A stretch of DNA of 64,000 nucleotides from Methylobacterium sp. (GTDB lineage: Bacteria > Pseudomonadota > Alphaproteobacteria > Rhizobiales > Beijerinckiaceae): the NCBI GenBank assembly GCA_020252645.1, contig JADCCN010000015.1:50043-114042 (forward strand), written 5' to 3'. This document shows positions 39,242 through 51,074 of the stretch, piece by piece (the stretch's first letter is position 1; the number at the start of each line of letters is the position of its first letter). Under the pieces are notes generated by a model. The model had not been told where the DNA came from, did no database searches, and saw only the letters and a list, made by a program, of their open reading frames with translations. Both the position numbers and the translations under genes were made by a program.

Positions 39242-40840
39242 ATGTTCCGGCAATCGACCCTCAAAACCGTCCTCATCGCCTTCACGCTGTTCGTTGGCGC
39301 CTACATGACGCTGCCGACCATTTTCGGCGATCAGGTCGTGCGCACGCTTGCGGGTTATCTGCCATCCTTCATGGTGCCGAAGGGGGCGGTGAGGCTCGGG
39401 CTCGACCTGCAGGGCGGCGTGCATGTGATGCTCGAGGTCGACCGGCCGGGGCTCCTGCGCGACCTGACGCGCCAGCTCCAGGAAGATGTGCGCCGCGTGC
39501 TGCGCAACGAGCGCGTGGCCCCCACGGGCGGCATTGTCGCCCAGAATCGCGGCGTCGCCGTGCGCATCTCCGATCCGGCGGGGCGCGCGCGCGTGCTGCC
39601 GAAGTTGCAGGAACTCGCCCAGCCGATCACCAATGCGCTGATCGGGCAGACCGGCCAGCGCAATCTTGAAGTTGTCGATTCCGGCGACGGCCTGATCACG
39701 CTGACGATCACGGATGCCGAGATCAACGACAAGATCGGCCGCGCCGTGAACCAGTCGATCGAGATCTTCCGCCGCCGCCTCGACCCCGAAGGCGTGAAGG
39801 AGCCCGTCATCCAGCGCCAGGGCCTCGATCGCATCGTGGTGCAGATGCCGGGTGCGACGAACTCGAAGGACATCACCGATGTTCTCCAGCCGGGCAAGCT
39901 CGAATTCCGCATGGTGGCCGAACCCGGCGCGCCGGCCGCGGAGGTCGAAACCTTGCCCTATGCCGAGGAAGCCGGCGGCACCATCACCATCGAGCGGCGC
40001 GTTCTGGTGCGCGGCGAGGATCTCGTCTCCGCCGAGCCGGGCTTCGACCAGCGCACCAGCGAACCCGTGGTGAATTTCCGCTTCAATGTGCGCGGCGCGC
40101 AGGCTTTCGCGACCGCGACGACCGCCAATGTCGGCAAGCCCTTCGCCATCGTGCTCGATAATCGGGTGATCTCCGCACCGCGGATCAACGCGCCGATCCC
40201 GCAAGGGCAGGGGCAGATTTCGGGCCGCTTCACGGTGGAAGCCGCGAACCGGCTCGCGATCCTGCTGCGCTCCGGCGCGCTTCCGGCCTCCTTCACGCTC
40301 GTGGAGGAGCGGACGGTCGGCCCCGGCCTGGGCAGGGATTCGATTGCGGCCGCCACGCTCGCCTCCATGGTCTCGGCCGGCGCGATCGTGGTATTCTCGA
40401 TCGCGACCTATGGCGTGTTCGGCATCATCGCGCTCATCGCGCTCGTCGCGAATGTGATGCTGATCTTCGCGCTGATGTCGGCGCTCGGCTCGACATTGAC
40501 GCTGCCCGGCATTGCCGGCATCGTGCTGACGGTCGCGATGGCGGTTGATTCCAACGTGCTGATCTATGAGCGCATCCGCGAGGAGCAGGCGGCGGGACGC
40601 GGCGCGGCTTTGGCGCTCGATGCCGGCTTCACCCGCGCGCTTGCGACGATTCTCGATGCGAACATCACGACCTTTCTTGCCGGCGCGATTCTCTATCTTG
40701 TGGGAACGGGCTCCATCAAGGGCTTCGCGGTCACGCTCTGCCTCGGCATTCTCACGACGATCTTCACTGCGTTCACGCTGACCCGCATCATGGTTGCGGC
40801 GTGGTATCGCTGGTTCAAACCCAAGGTGGTGCCGATCTGA
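39242..40840 (+). CDS. secD: Protein translocase subunit SecD
   Basis: Inner-membrane partner of SecF that uses the proton motive force to help secretion. 532 aa, six helices with a large first periplasmic loop (P1, about 35-340). LGLDLQGGVHVMLEV after helix 1 and AMAVDSNVLIYERIREE in helix 4 are diagnostic. ATG at 39242 (MFRQSTLKTVL) is chosen over an upstream start with no conserved residues. It is 46 bp before secF. Confidence 0.96.
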   Translation: MFRQSTLKTVLIAFTLFVGAYMTLPTIFGDQVVRTLAGYLPSFMVPKGAVRLGLDLQGGVHVMLEVDRPGLLRDLTRQLQEDVRRVLRNERVAPTGGIVAQNRGVAVRISDPAGRARVLPKLQELAQPITNALIGQTGQRNLEVVDSGDGLITLTITDAEINDKIGRAVNQSIEIFRRRLDPEGVKEPVIQRQGLDRIVVQMPGATNSKDITDVLQPGKLEFRMVAEPGAPAAEVETLPYAEEAGGTITIERRVLVRGEDLVSAEPGFDQRTSEPVVNFRFNVRGAQAFATATTANVGKPFAIVLDNRVISAPRINAPIPQGQGQISGRFTVEAANRLAILLRSGALPASFTLVEERTVGPGLGRDSIAAATLASMVSAGAIVVFSIATYGVFGIIALIALVANVMLIFALMSALGSTLTLPGIAGIVLTVAMAVDSNVLIYERIREEQAAGRGAALALDAGFTRALATILDANITTFLAGAILYLVGTGSIKGFAVTLCLGILTTIFTAFTLTRIMVAAWYRWFKPKVVPI

Positions 40841-40886
40841 GCGGGCTCTCGCTCGCTCCCTCGGTTCCCGGACAGGTTCTTGCCCG

Positions 40887-41837
40887 ATGAAACTTCTGCG
40901 CATTGTCCCCGACAACACCAAATTCGGCTTCATGCGCTTTCGGCGCTTCAGCTTCCCGTTCTCGGCGATCGCCTCCATTGTTTCGGTGGTGGCCTTCCTC
41001 TGGCTCGGCCTCAATGTCGGCATCGACTTCAAGGGCGGCACGGTGGTCGAACTGCAAGCCCGGGGTGATCGCGCCAATGTCGCGCTGATCCGCGAGGAAG
41101 CGAACAGGCTCGGCTTCGGGGATGTCGAGGTGCAGGAATTCGGCGGCCCGCGCGAGGTGCTCCTGCGCGTCGGCCTGCAGGCTGGCGGTGATCGCGCGCA
41201 GGCAGAGGTCGTCGGCAAGCTGCGGCAGGCTTTCGAGAAGGATTACGAGTTCCGCAAGGTCGAGGTCGTGGGCCCGCGTGTGAGCCAGGAACTTGTGCAG
41301 AACGGCACGATCGGGGTGCTGCTCGCCATCCTTACAATCCTGGTCTATCTGTGGTTCCGCTATGAGTGGCAATTTGCGGTCGGGGCCGTGATCGCGACCA
41401 TGCACGACCTTGTTCTCACGATCGGCTTCTTCGCCGTGACGCAGATCCAGTTCGACCAGACCTCGATCGCGGCGATCCTCACCATCATCGGCTACTCGCT
41501 GAACGATACGGTCGTCGTTTATGACCGCGTGCGCGAATTGCTGCGCAAATACAAGAAGATCAAGCTCTTCGAGCTGCTCGATCTGTCGATGAACTCGACC
41601 CTGCCGCGCACGGTCATCACCTCGGTCACGACCATCCTCGCGCTGATCGCGCTCTCGATCTTCGGCGGGGATGCCATCTGGGGCTTCTGCGTCGCGCTGC
41701 TTTTCGGCGTGCTGATCGGCACCTATTCCTCGATCTTCGTGGCGGCACCCGTCCTGATCTATCTCGGCGTACGCGTGGGCGAGGGCGTCGGCGCCGAAAA
41801 GCCGACCGACAAGACCCTGCCCGCGCCGGCACGATGA
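40887..41837 (+). CDS. secF: Protein translocase subunit SecF
   Basis: Partner of SecD, 316 aa, six helices. GIDFKGGTVVEL follows the first helix and TIIGYSLNDTVVVYDRVREL is the conserved helix 4 block. ATG at 40887 gives MKLLRIVPDNTKF, typical for alphaproteobacteria. Its stop overlaps the start of the Mth938-domain gene by 4 nt. Confidence 0.96.
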   Translation: MKLLRIVPDNTKFGFMRFRRFSFPFSAIASIVSVVAFLWLGLNVGIDFKGGTVVELQARGDRANVALIREEANRLGFGDVEVQEFGGPREVLLRVGLQAGGDRAQAEVVGKLRQAFEKDYEFRKVEVVGPRVSQELVQNGTIGVLLAILTILVYLWFRYEWQFAVGAVIATMHDLVLTIGFFAVTQIQFDQTSIAAILTIIGYSLNDTVVVYDRVRELLRKYKKIKLFELLDLSMNSTLPRTVITSVTTILALIALSIFGGDAIWGFCVALLFGVLIGTYSSIFVAAPVLIYLGVRVGEGVGAEKPTDKTLPAPAR

Positions 41838-42220
41838 GCGCGGCCGCTCGCGGCCCGGGTTTTCTTCCAGGCCGCCATCCCATCGAGGGCTATGGCGCGG
41901 ATGGGTTCCGTTTCGCCGGCATGGCGCATCCCGGCTCGATCCTCGCCTTGCCCTCGGGCATCCGGGCCTGGCCGCTGGATGATCTGGCTCTGGTCGGCGA
42001 CGCCGATCTGGCCCCCCTTCATGCCGAGCGGGAGGCGATCGAACTGCTGATCATCGGCTCGGGCCGGAAGGCGATGCTGCCCTTCGGCCCGCTGGCAGAT
42101 CGCCTCCGTGAAGCCGGTTTCCGGCCCGAATTCATGGATACGCCCGCCGCCGCCCGCACCTACAACGTGCTTCTGGCCGAAAACCGGCGCGTGGCAGCGC
42201 TGCTGGTTCGCATGGCCTGA
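41834..42220 (+). CDS. Mth938-like domain protein (NDUFAF3 homologue)
   Basis: 128 aa member of the DUF498/Mth938 family. The ELLIIGSGRKAML strand-loop and GFRPEFMDTPAAARTYNVLLAENRRVAALL region are characteristic. The human homologue NDUFAF3 is a complex I assembly factor. Here it is coupled to secF by a 4-nt overlap and lies 90 bp before a homologue of NDUFAF6, another assembly factor. The direct biochemical role in bacteria is not established. Confidence 0.88.
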   Translation: MSAAARGPGFLPGRHPIEGYGADGFRFAGMAHPGSILALPSGIRAWPLDDLALVGDADLAPLHAEREAIELLIIGSGRKAMLPFGPLADRLREAGFRPEFMDTPAAARTYNVLLAENRRVAALLVRMA

Positions 42221-42310
42221 GCCTCCGGGCGGATTTCACGCCGGGGCTGTCTTCCGCTCTTTTCCTTTCCCGCGCTGGCGCCATATGGGGCCGAGGGGAA
42301 AACTCGCGAA

Positions 42311-43216
42311 ATGACGATCGCCATGCGCCATCACCAGCCGATTGCGGAGATCGAGGCGGCGACGCCGGCTTCGGCCTTCGAGGCCTGCCGGGCGGTGGTG
42401 CGCGCTGAAGATCCCGATCGTTATGCCGCAATCCTTTTCGCCCCGCCCCCATCGCGCCCCCCGCTTTTCGCGCTCTATGCCTTCAATTGCGAGATCGCCC
42501 GGGTGCGCGACATCGTGAGCGAGGCTGTTCCCGGCGAAATCCGTCATCAATGGTGGCGGGAGGCGCTGTCCTGCGCCGCCGGCGAGGCGGCGCGGTCGCA
42601 CCCGGTCGCGGCGGCCTTGCTTGACACCATGAAACGTTTCCGCCTGCCGCCGGAGCCCTTCCTGAACCTGATCGAGGCCCGCAGTTTCGACCTCTATGAC
42701 GACCCGATGCCAACCTGGCTCGACCTCGAGGGCTATTGCGGGGAAACCTCCTCGGCGCTGATCCGCCTCGCCTCGATCATTCTCGCGGACGGGGAGGAGC
42801 CGGGCTCGGCGGCCTTGTGCGGGCAGGCGGGCGTGACCTACGCGATTACGGGTCTGCTGCGCGCCTTTCCCATCCATGCCCGGCGCCAGCAATGCTATGT
42901 TCCGCATGAAGTGCTGATCGCCTGCGGCGTGACACACGAGGAAATCTACGAGGGCAGGGACAGCGAGCGCCTGCGCGCGGCACTCGCCGCCATGCGCGAG
43001 CGCGCCCGCGGCCATCTCTTGACCCTGCGCGCGGGCATCCGCGAGATCCACCCCGCGATCGCGCCGGCCTTTTTTCCCGTCACGCTCTGCGAGCCCTTGC
43101 TGCGGCAGATGGAGCGGCCGGATTACAAGCCCTTCGAGAGTTATGTCGGCTTGAGCCCGCTCGGCCGCCTCTGGCACATCGCGCGCGGCGCATGGCTCTC
43201 GCGCCGCGCGGGTTGA
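42311..43216 (+). CDS. Squalene/phytoene synthase-fold protein (NDUFAF6-like)
   Basis: 301 aa with the all-helical prenyl-synthase fold. The first aspartate-rich motif of true phytoene/squalene synthases (D-x-x-x-D) is not kept: the matching helix reads YAFNCEIARVRDIVSE, followed by QWWREAL. This favours the non-catalytic NDUFAF6-like branch over carotenoid or hopanoid synthesis, and no crt or hpn genes are near. Start ATG at 42311 follows GAGGGGAAAA. Its stop is immediately followed by the convergent trmFO stop. Confidence 0.82.
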   Translation: MTIAMRHHQPIAEIEAATPASAFEACRAVVRAEDPDRYAAILFAPPPSRPPLFALYAFNCEIARVRDIVSEAVPGEIRHQWWREALSCAAGEAARSHPVAAALLDTMKRFRLPPEPFLNLIEARSFDLYDDPMPTWLDLEGYCGETSSALIRLASIILADGEEPGSAALCGQAGVTYAITGLLRAFPIHARRQQCYVPHEVLIACGVTHEEIYEGRDSERLRAALAAMRERARGHLLTLRAGIREIHPAIAPAFFPVTLCEPLLRQMERPDYKPFESYVGLSPLGRLWHIARGAWLSRRAG

Positions 43217-44644
43217 TCACTCGGCCGCGGCGGGCAGGGCGGCGGGGCGCAGCCCCTGCGCCGCGATCCAGCCCGCGAGATCCTGCTTCGCCCGCAGGGT
43301 GATCATCCGCTTCCTCGCCTGCGCTTTCTCCGAGCCGCGCAGGCGCTTGCCGTTCTCGTCACGAGGCGCCTCGGTGATCGGCGGAAACAGGCCGAAATTG
43401 ATGTTCATCGGCTGGTAGGAGCGCGGACCGGCATCGATGGTCTCGATATGCCCGCCGGTGATGTGATTGAGCAGCGCGCCGAGTGCTGTTGTGGAAGGCG
43501 GCAAGGCCAGTTCGCGCCCCAACCGTTCCCGGCTTGCGAAAAGCCCGGCCATCAGGCCCACCGCCGCGCTTTCCACATAGCCCTCGCAGCCGGTGATCTG
43601 CCCTGCGAAGCGCAGGCTCCTCCGCATCTTCAGGCGCAGCCGGCCATCGAGCAGGCGCGGCGAGTTGAGATAGGTGTTGCGGTGAATGCCGCCGAGGCGG
43701 GCGAATTCCGCATTCTCGAGGCCGGGAATCATCCGGAAGATGCGGCCCTGCTCGCCATGTTTCAGCTTGGTCTGGAAGCCGACCATGTTGAACAAAGTGC
43801 CGAGCCTGTTGTCCTGCCGCAGCTGCACGATGGCATAGGGCTTCGTGGTCGGGTCATGCGGGTTGGTGAGCCCCACCGGCTTCATGGGCCCGTGGCGAAG
43901 GGTTTCCACGCCGCGCTCGGCCATCACCTCGATGGGCAGGCAGCCGTCGAAATAGGGCGTATCCTTCTCCCATTCCTTGAACTGGGTCTTCTCCGCCTCG
44001 AGGAGGGCCTCCACGAAAGCGTGGTATTGCGCCTTGTCCATCGGGCAGTTGAGATAATCCGCGCCCGTGCCGCCGGGGCCAGCCTTGTCGTAACGCGACT
44101 GGAACCACGCCTTCTCCATATCCACGCTTTCGCGATGCACGATGGGAGCGATGGCATCGAAGAAAGCGAGCGAGGTTTCGCCCGTCAGCCCGCGAATGCC
44201 CTCTGCGAGTGCGGGCGAAGTGAGGGGGCCGGTCGCGATGATCACGTTGTCCCATTCTTCCGGCGGAAGGCCGGCCACCTCGCCGCGCGCGATTGTCACG
44301 TTCGGGTGCGCTTCCAGCGCAGCCGTCACGGCATCCGAAAATCCGTTCCGATCCACCGCAAGCGCCGAGCCCGCCGGCACCTGATGCCGGTCGCCGCAGG
44401 CCATGATGAGCGAGCCGAGCCGGCGCATCTCGTGATGGATGAGGCCAACGGCATTGGAATCGCTGTCATCCGAGCGGAAGGAATTCGAGCAGACGAGTTC
44501 CGCAAGCCCCTGGCCCTGGTGGGCCTCGGTCATGCGCTCCGGGCGCATCTCATGCAGGATCACCGGCACGCCGCTTTGCGCGATCTGCCACGCCGCCTCG
44601 CTCCCGGCGAGCCCGCCACCGATGACATGAACCGGTTCGGTCAT
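43217..44644 (-). CDS. trmFO: Methylenetetrahydrofolate-tRNA-(uracil-5-)-methyltransferase TrmFO
   Basis: Makes ribothymidine 54 in tRNA using methylene-THF and FAD. 475 aa. FAD-binding [16 protein letters not shown] at the N terminus, then [11 protein letters not shown] and [14 protein letters not shown], all typical. TrmFO instead of the SAM-dependent TrmA is usual in alphaproteobacteria. It is convergent with the NDUFAF6-like gene with no spacing at all. Confidence 0.96.
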   Translation of the reverse strand: MTEPVHVIGGGLAGSEAAWQIAQSGVPVILHEMRPERMTEAHQGQGLAELVCSNSFRSDDSDSNAVGLIHHEMRRLGSLIMACGDRHQVPAGSALAVDRNGFSDAVTAALEAHPNVTIARGEVAGLPPEEWDNVIIATGPLTSPALAEGIRGLTGETSLAFFDAIAPIVHRESVDMEKAWFQSRYDKAGPGGTGADYLNCPMDKAQYHAFVEALLEAEKTQFKEWEKDTPYFDGCLPIEVMAERGVETLRHGPMKPVGLTNPHDPTTKPYAIVQLRQDNRLGTLFNMVGFQTKLKHGEQGRIFRMIPGLENAEFARLGGIHRNTYLNSPRLLDGRLRLKMRRSLRFAGQITGCEGYVESAAVGLMAGLFASRERLGRELALPPSTTALGALLNHITGGHIETIDAGPRSYQPMNINFGLFPPITEAPRDENGKRLRGSEKAQARKRMITLRAKQDLAGWIAAQGLRPAALPAAAE

Positions 44645-44785
44645 CCCTGAAATCCCTGCTTTCCGGGCGCAACGCCCTGCTTCCCTGGCGAGGAATTAGG
44701 CCTTGCATGGAGAAGCGTCAAACCGGCAGCATCCGACAGCGAAAAAAGATCCGCCATTGGCGGCGGGCGAGGAAGCCATCCGGGC

Positions 44786-44814
44786 AAAAAAAGGCCCGCC
44801 ATTGCTGGCGGGCC
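44786..44814 (-). terminator. Intrinsic terminator of the DUF1127 gene
   Basis: Perfect 8-bp stem GGCCCGCC (44793-44800) / GGCGGGCC (44807-44814), followed on the minus strand by seven T. A weaker hairpin CCGCC-ATT-GGCGG with six T lies just beyond at 44742-44763, giving a tandem arrangement. The first ends 49 bp after the DUF1127 stop. Confidence 0.88.
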
Positions 44815-44862
44815 AATTCGCGTGTTTGGGCAGGGAGGACCCCAACACGTCAGGGAGCTTGT

Positions 44863-45018
44863 TCAGGCATTCGCGATCTGCCGCGACACCTGGTCGATGC
44901 GCCAGCGGGCGATGCCGATATCCTGGAGTTCGCGGTCGCTCAGGCGCGAGAGCGCGTCGACAGAGCGGCGATAACGCAGGTAGGCCTTGAGGCGGCCGAT
45001 GAGGGTGGTCAGGATCAT
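44863..45018 (-). CDS. DUF1127 domain small protein
   Basis: 51 aa, basic and helical. The family motif is YRRSVDALSRLSDRELQDIGIARWRI, with the conserved L-x-D-R-x-L-x-D-I-G-I/L core. ATG at 45018 is preceded by GGAGAAAG. Such proteins in rhizobia and Brucella affect metabolism and small-RNA turnover and are often activated by a LysR-type regulator. It is isolated, with its own strong terminator and a long upstream region. Confidence in the gene is high, in its role low. Confidence 0.9.
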   Translation of the reverse strand: MILTTLIGRLKAYLRYRRSVDALSRLSDRELQDIGIARWRIDQVSRQIANA

Positions 45019-45425
45019 TGTCTTTCTCCAGAATTGACGAACCGGGGGGCAGGGGTGCCGGCACTCTCGCTCGGGCAGGGGCCTTTTCCGACCGCCCCGC
45101 GGGAGAACCGCGAAAACCGTTTCACCGCTCTCGGTTACGAATGCCTTTGTGCAGCGCAATAAAGGCGAAAAATGGGCATAAATGCCTAATTTTAGGACAG
45201 CATCTATGCGTTTTATGCAGATCGAAGAGGGCGATATCCCGCGTGGCCGGCTCGCCGCCCGGAGCGCATGGACGTCTGGAGGATTTGGAAATTCCCCCGT
45301 ATTATCAGTCCTCTGGAGTGACAGGCCGGGAGATCGCGCTGAACGCAGCCAAGGCCCGCCCGCCGCGTGGATCGCAAGGCGCATCGCCCGATCGGGATCG
45401 TGACGTCCCGTCGATCCATGCCTCC
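45019..45425. other. Intergenic region of 407 bp upstream of the DUF1127 gene
   Basis: Lies between the 3' end of uvrA and the DUF1127 start, both on the minus strand. The part at 45140-45200 is AT-rich with two dyads: TTGTGCAGCGCAA (45147-45159) and CCTAA-TT-TTAGG. No credible coding frame is seen. A long 5' leader or a small RNA is possible but not shown. Confidence 0.5.
45147..45159. promoter_or_regulatory. Imperfect dyad, possible LysR-type operator
   Basis: TTGTGC-A-GCGCAA, arms matching at 5 of 6 bases, with the T-N11-A frame of LysR-family sites. It lies about 130 bp upstream of the DUF1127 start. In Brucella the LysR regulator VtlR activates DUF1127 genes; equivalence here is inference. 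PhaR-type TGC/GCA sites look similar. Confidence 0.3.
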
Positions 45426-48365
<2,940 letters not shown>

Positions 48366-48480
48366 GGGAACCTGTGACCGGTGGAGCTCAGCGAGAGTTA
48401 GGCATGCGCCAACCCGCCCGCAAGCCGGCCCCTGCCCAATGCCGTTTCTACGCAGGACACTCTGCCACGGATCGACAGGC

Positions 48481-48509
48481 TTGAAAAGAACAAAAAAAGA
48501 ACATATCAG
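48481..48509 (+). promoter_or_regulatory. LexA-controlled promoter of ssb (and probably uvrA)
   Basis: GAAC-AAAAAAA-GAAC at 48488-48502 is a perfect alphaproteobacterial SOS box (GAAC-N7-GAAC). It sits exactly in the 17-nt spacer of a TTGAAA (48481-48486) / TATCAG (48504-48509) promoter that points to ssb. uvrA starts 123 bp away on the other side. Confidence 0.8.
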
Positions 48510-48645
48510 AGTCTGGCATGAGCATGCTGGCGGCATGGCTGTGCACAAGCCGCCATCAGGCCTGTCGGGAACCGCCGGGCCGGCTTATGAAAGAGGAGCT
48601 TCGGCCGAAGGGCCGTCGGGACAGCGCGAGAGACGGGGAACGGGC

Positions 48646-49182
48646 ATGTCGGGTTCGGTCAACAAGGTTATTCTGGTGGGAAATCTCGGGCGCGATCCCG
48701 AGACGCGGCGGCTCGCGAATGGCGATCCGGTCGTGAACCTGCGCATCGCAACCTCGGAGAACTGGCGCGACAAGCAGACCGGCGAGCGCCGCGAGAAGAC
48801 CGAATGGCATTCGGTGGTGATCTTCAACGAGAACCTCGCCAAGGTCGCCGAGCAATATCTGCGCAAGGGTTCGAAGGTCTATATCGAAGGCCAGCTTCAA
48901 ACCCGCGAATGGACCGACAAGGACAACCAGAAGCGCTATTCCACCGAAATCGTGCTCCAGCGCTATCGCGGCGAGCTGACGCTGCTCGATAGCCGTGATG
49001 GCGGCAGCCGCGCCCAGATGGGCGGCGACGACATGGGCGGCGCCGACATGGGCGGCGCCGTGGGCTATGACCGGGGCGGTGCTGGCGGCGGCATGGGTGG
49101 CGGCGGCATGGGTGGCGGTGGTGGCCGTTCGGCGCCTCCGCGCGGCAAGGGCGGCGATCTCGACGACGATATCCCGTTCTGA
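48646..49182 (+). CDS. ssb: Single-stranded DNA-binding protein
   Basis: Tetrameric OB-fold protein coating ssDNA in replication and repair, 178 aa. [19 protein letters not shown] opens the OB fold (about 5-112). A flexible Gly/Met/Asp linker with [13 protein letters not shown] and [13 protein letters not shown] repeats leads to the acidic tip DDDIPF that recruits partner proteins. ATG at 48646; the frame is open upstream but nothing conserved precedes it. The promoter overlaps a LexA box. Confidence 0.96.
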   Translation: MSGSVNKVILVGNLGRDPETRRLANGDPVVNLRIATSENWRDKQTGERREKTEWHSVVIFNENLAKVAEQYLRKGSKVYIEGQLQTREWTDKDNQKRYSTEIVLQRYRGELTLLDSRDGGSRAQMGGDDMGGADMGGAVGYDRGGAGGGMGGGGMGGGGGRSAPPRGKGGDLDDDIPF

Positions 49183-49185
49183 AGA

Positions 49186-49809
49186 TCAGCTTCGGGCAAG
49201 CAGGACCTTCAGGCCGGCATAGCCGAACAGCATGGCGAAGGCGGCTTCGAAGCCGCGCCGCATCCCCGCATAACCCCGTGCGATGGCCGGTGTCGAAAAG
49301 ACCAGCGCATAACCGTGGAAGATCAGGAAGCTCTGCAGGCCAATGGCGGCGATCACCGCCATGAGGCCGGCGGGGGATGTTTCGGCCGGCAGGCCAATGG
49401 CATAGAGCGAACCAAAGAACAGGATGGCCTTGGGGTTCGTGAGATGCAGCGCCAGCCCGCGCAGATAGGCCTTGCGGAGTGACCCCGCCATGGCCGGCAG
49501 CGCCTGGTCTGGTGTGGGTCTCAGGGCCGACCGCGCCGAGCGCCAGGCGAGGTAGAGCAGATAGGCTGCGCCGGCATAGCGCAGCGCTTCCAGCAGCCAG
49601 ACATGGCGCAGCATGAGCGCGGCCATGCCCATGGCGGCCGCCACCGACCAGATGAGCGAACCCGTGAGAACCCCGGAAGCGGTCGCGAGGCCGAAGAGGC
49701 GGCCCTGCTGCATCGCTGTCCCGGCGATCATCAGCGTGGCCGGACCGGGGCTGGCGGTCGAGAGAAAGGCCGCTGCGAGAAGGATTGCGAGGGTGGAAAG
49801 TTCAGGCAT
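49186..49809 (-). CDS. LysE family amino-acid exporter
   Basis: 207 aa, about six hydrophobic helices. The N-terminal block AFLSTASPGPATLMIAGTAM and the TNPKAILFFGSLY segment are those of the LysE/RhtB family. It exports amino acids or small metabolites; the substrate is unknown. ATG at 49809. Its 3' end is 3 bp from the ssb stop (convergent). Confidence 0.9.
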   Translation of the reverse strand: MPELSTLAILLAAAFLSTASPGPATLMIAGTAMQQGRLFGLATASGVLTGSLIWSVAAAMGMAALMLRHVWLLEALRYAGAAYLLYLAWRSARSALRPTPDQALPAMAGSLRKAYLRGLALHLTNPKAILFFGSLYAIGLPAETSPAGLMAVIAAIGLQSFLIFHGYALVFSTPAIARGYAGMRRGFEAAFAMLFGYAGLKVLLARS

Positions 49810-49875
49810 GACCGGCTCCGGGCTGAGTGAGGCGAGCCTGCCGACCGGCACCGCCGTCGTCAACTCCGTGCAACC

Positions 49876-49911
49876 AAAAAAAGGGCCGGCCCGCTCATGC
49901 GAACCGGCCCG
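49876..49911 (-). terminator. Intrinsic terminator after the rhodanese gene
   Basis: On the minus strand GGGCCGG (49904-49910) and CCGGCCC (49883-49889) pair across a 14-nt loop and are followed by seven T (49876-49882). It closes the rhodanese transcript before the LysE gene. Confidence 0.85.
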
Positions 49912-49995
49912 CAACAGGCCTCCGTTCAGGGGTTCCGGCCAGGCACTGCGCGGGACGGAGAGGGGCCCCCGCGCCCCTCGCAGAAAGGATTGGCG

Positions 49996-50937
49996 TTACG
50001 AGCCGGAGCCCGGACGCGAGGTCTGGATCGGACCCTTGTTCTCGAGCGTGTATTCGAGCATCGAGCCGTCATAGAGTTTCACATTCGGCTGGTTCAGCAC
50101 TTCCGAGAGCACGAACCAGTCGGTCGCGGCCCAATGGCCGGTGTTGCAGTAGGCGATGGCGGCCGCGCCCTTGGCCGGGGCAAAGGCGGTCGCGAGACCT
50201 GCCTTGTCCTTCAGGCGGAAATCGGGGCGGAAGGCATGGTGGTGCGGCAGGTTGATCGCGCCGGGAATATGCCCGCCGGTGGCGATGGCCTTGTGCTTCT
50301 CCTGCCCGGAGAAAAAGGTTTCGGGCCGGCTGTCCACCAGGGTGACGTTTTTTTCCTTCGCCGCGAGCACATCGTCGAGCCTGGCGCGCAGGGCCGGCAC
50401 GGGCTTCGCCTCGTAAATCGCGGCGACGGGCTGCGCCGCCCTGGTTTCAAGCGGAAATCCGGCCTGCTGCCAGGCCTGATGGCCGCCATCGAGGATGGCG
50501 ATCGAGGCATGACCCATGGCCTTGAAGGTCCAGTAGACGCGCGCCGCCGAGCCGAAGCTCGTGGCATCGGTGCCCTCATGGACGATCACGACATCGCTCT
50601 CGTTCGTGATGCCGAGATTTCCGGCCAGAGCCTCGAACTGCGCCGGCTCGGGCAGATAGACGGAAACATTGTTGCGCGGCAGGCGCCAGGAGGCATGCGC
50701 GTAATCCGCATGCGCCGCGCCGGGAATGTGCCCCGCAAGATAGGTCGCGCGACCCTGTTCCTTCTTCTCGCCGGAGCGAATATCGACAATGACAAGATTG
50801 GGCTGGCCGAGCCGGACCTTCAGGCCGGAGGCGTCGATCAGCCCGCGCAGGGGCTCTGCGGCATGCGCGAGGGTCGCGAGCACGCTCAGCGACAGGGCGG
50901 CGAGGGGGAAGGACAGGCGACGGAGGAGGGCAGGCAT
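49996..50937 (-). CDS. Exported sulfurtransferase (two rhodanese domains)
   Basis: Thiosulfate/3-mercaptopyruvate sulfurtransferase-like protein, 313 aa. A signal peptide (LAALSLSVLATLAHA, cleavage near 27) sends it to the periplasm. The C-terminal rhodanese domain has the catalytic Cys264 in AYCNTGHWA; the N-terminal domain lacks a catalytic Cys (VIVHEGTDATSF). ATG at 50937 follows GGAGAGAAG. It is divergent from an Lrp-type regulator with a 137-bp gap. Confidence 0.88.
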   Translation of the reverse strand: MPALLRRLSFPLAALSLSVLATLAHAAEPLRGLIDASGLKVRLGQPNLVIVDIRSGEKKEQGRATYLAGHIPGAAHADYAHASWRLPRNNVSVYLPEPAQFEALAGNLGITNESDVVIVHEGTDATSFGSAARVYWTFKAMGHASIAILDGGHQAWQQAGFPLETRAAQPVAAIYEAKPVPALRARLDDVLAAKEKNVTLVDSRPETFFSGQEKHKAIATGGHIPGAINLPHHHAFRPDFRLKDKAGLATAFAPAKGAAAIAYCNTGHWAATDWFVLSEVLNQPNVKLYDGSMLEYTLENKGPIQTSRPGSGS

Positions 50938-51023
50938 TCTTCTCTCCAGCAAATTGGGCCCTTGTCCTAGAATTTTCTTCTGCTATTGACAATCAGGGGG
51001 CGACCGAAAGGGAGATTGTTCTG

Positions 51024-51033
51024 TTCTATAGAA
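51024..51033. promoter_or_regulatory. TTCTATAGAA palindrome, possible Lrp operator
   Basis: Perfect 10-bp palindrome 42 bp upstream of the Lrp-family gene, in the AT-rich gap shared with the divergent rhodanese gene. Lrp-type proteins bind AT-centred palindromes and usually control their own gene. No binding evidence. Confidence 0.35.
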
Positions 51034-51074
51034 ATAGGACAGAGCGCATTTCCCATACGGGCAGGAGATCGACA

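Noticed and set aside
42311..43216. True phytoene or squalene synthase
   Set aside because: The first aspartate-rich motif is lost and no carotenoid or hopanoid genes are near; the NDUFAF6-like branch fits better.
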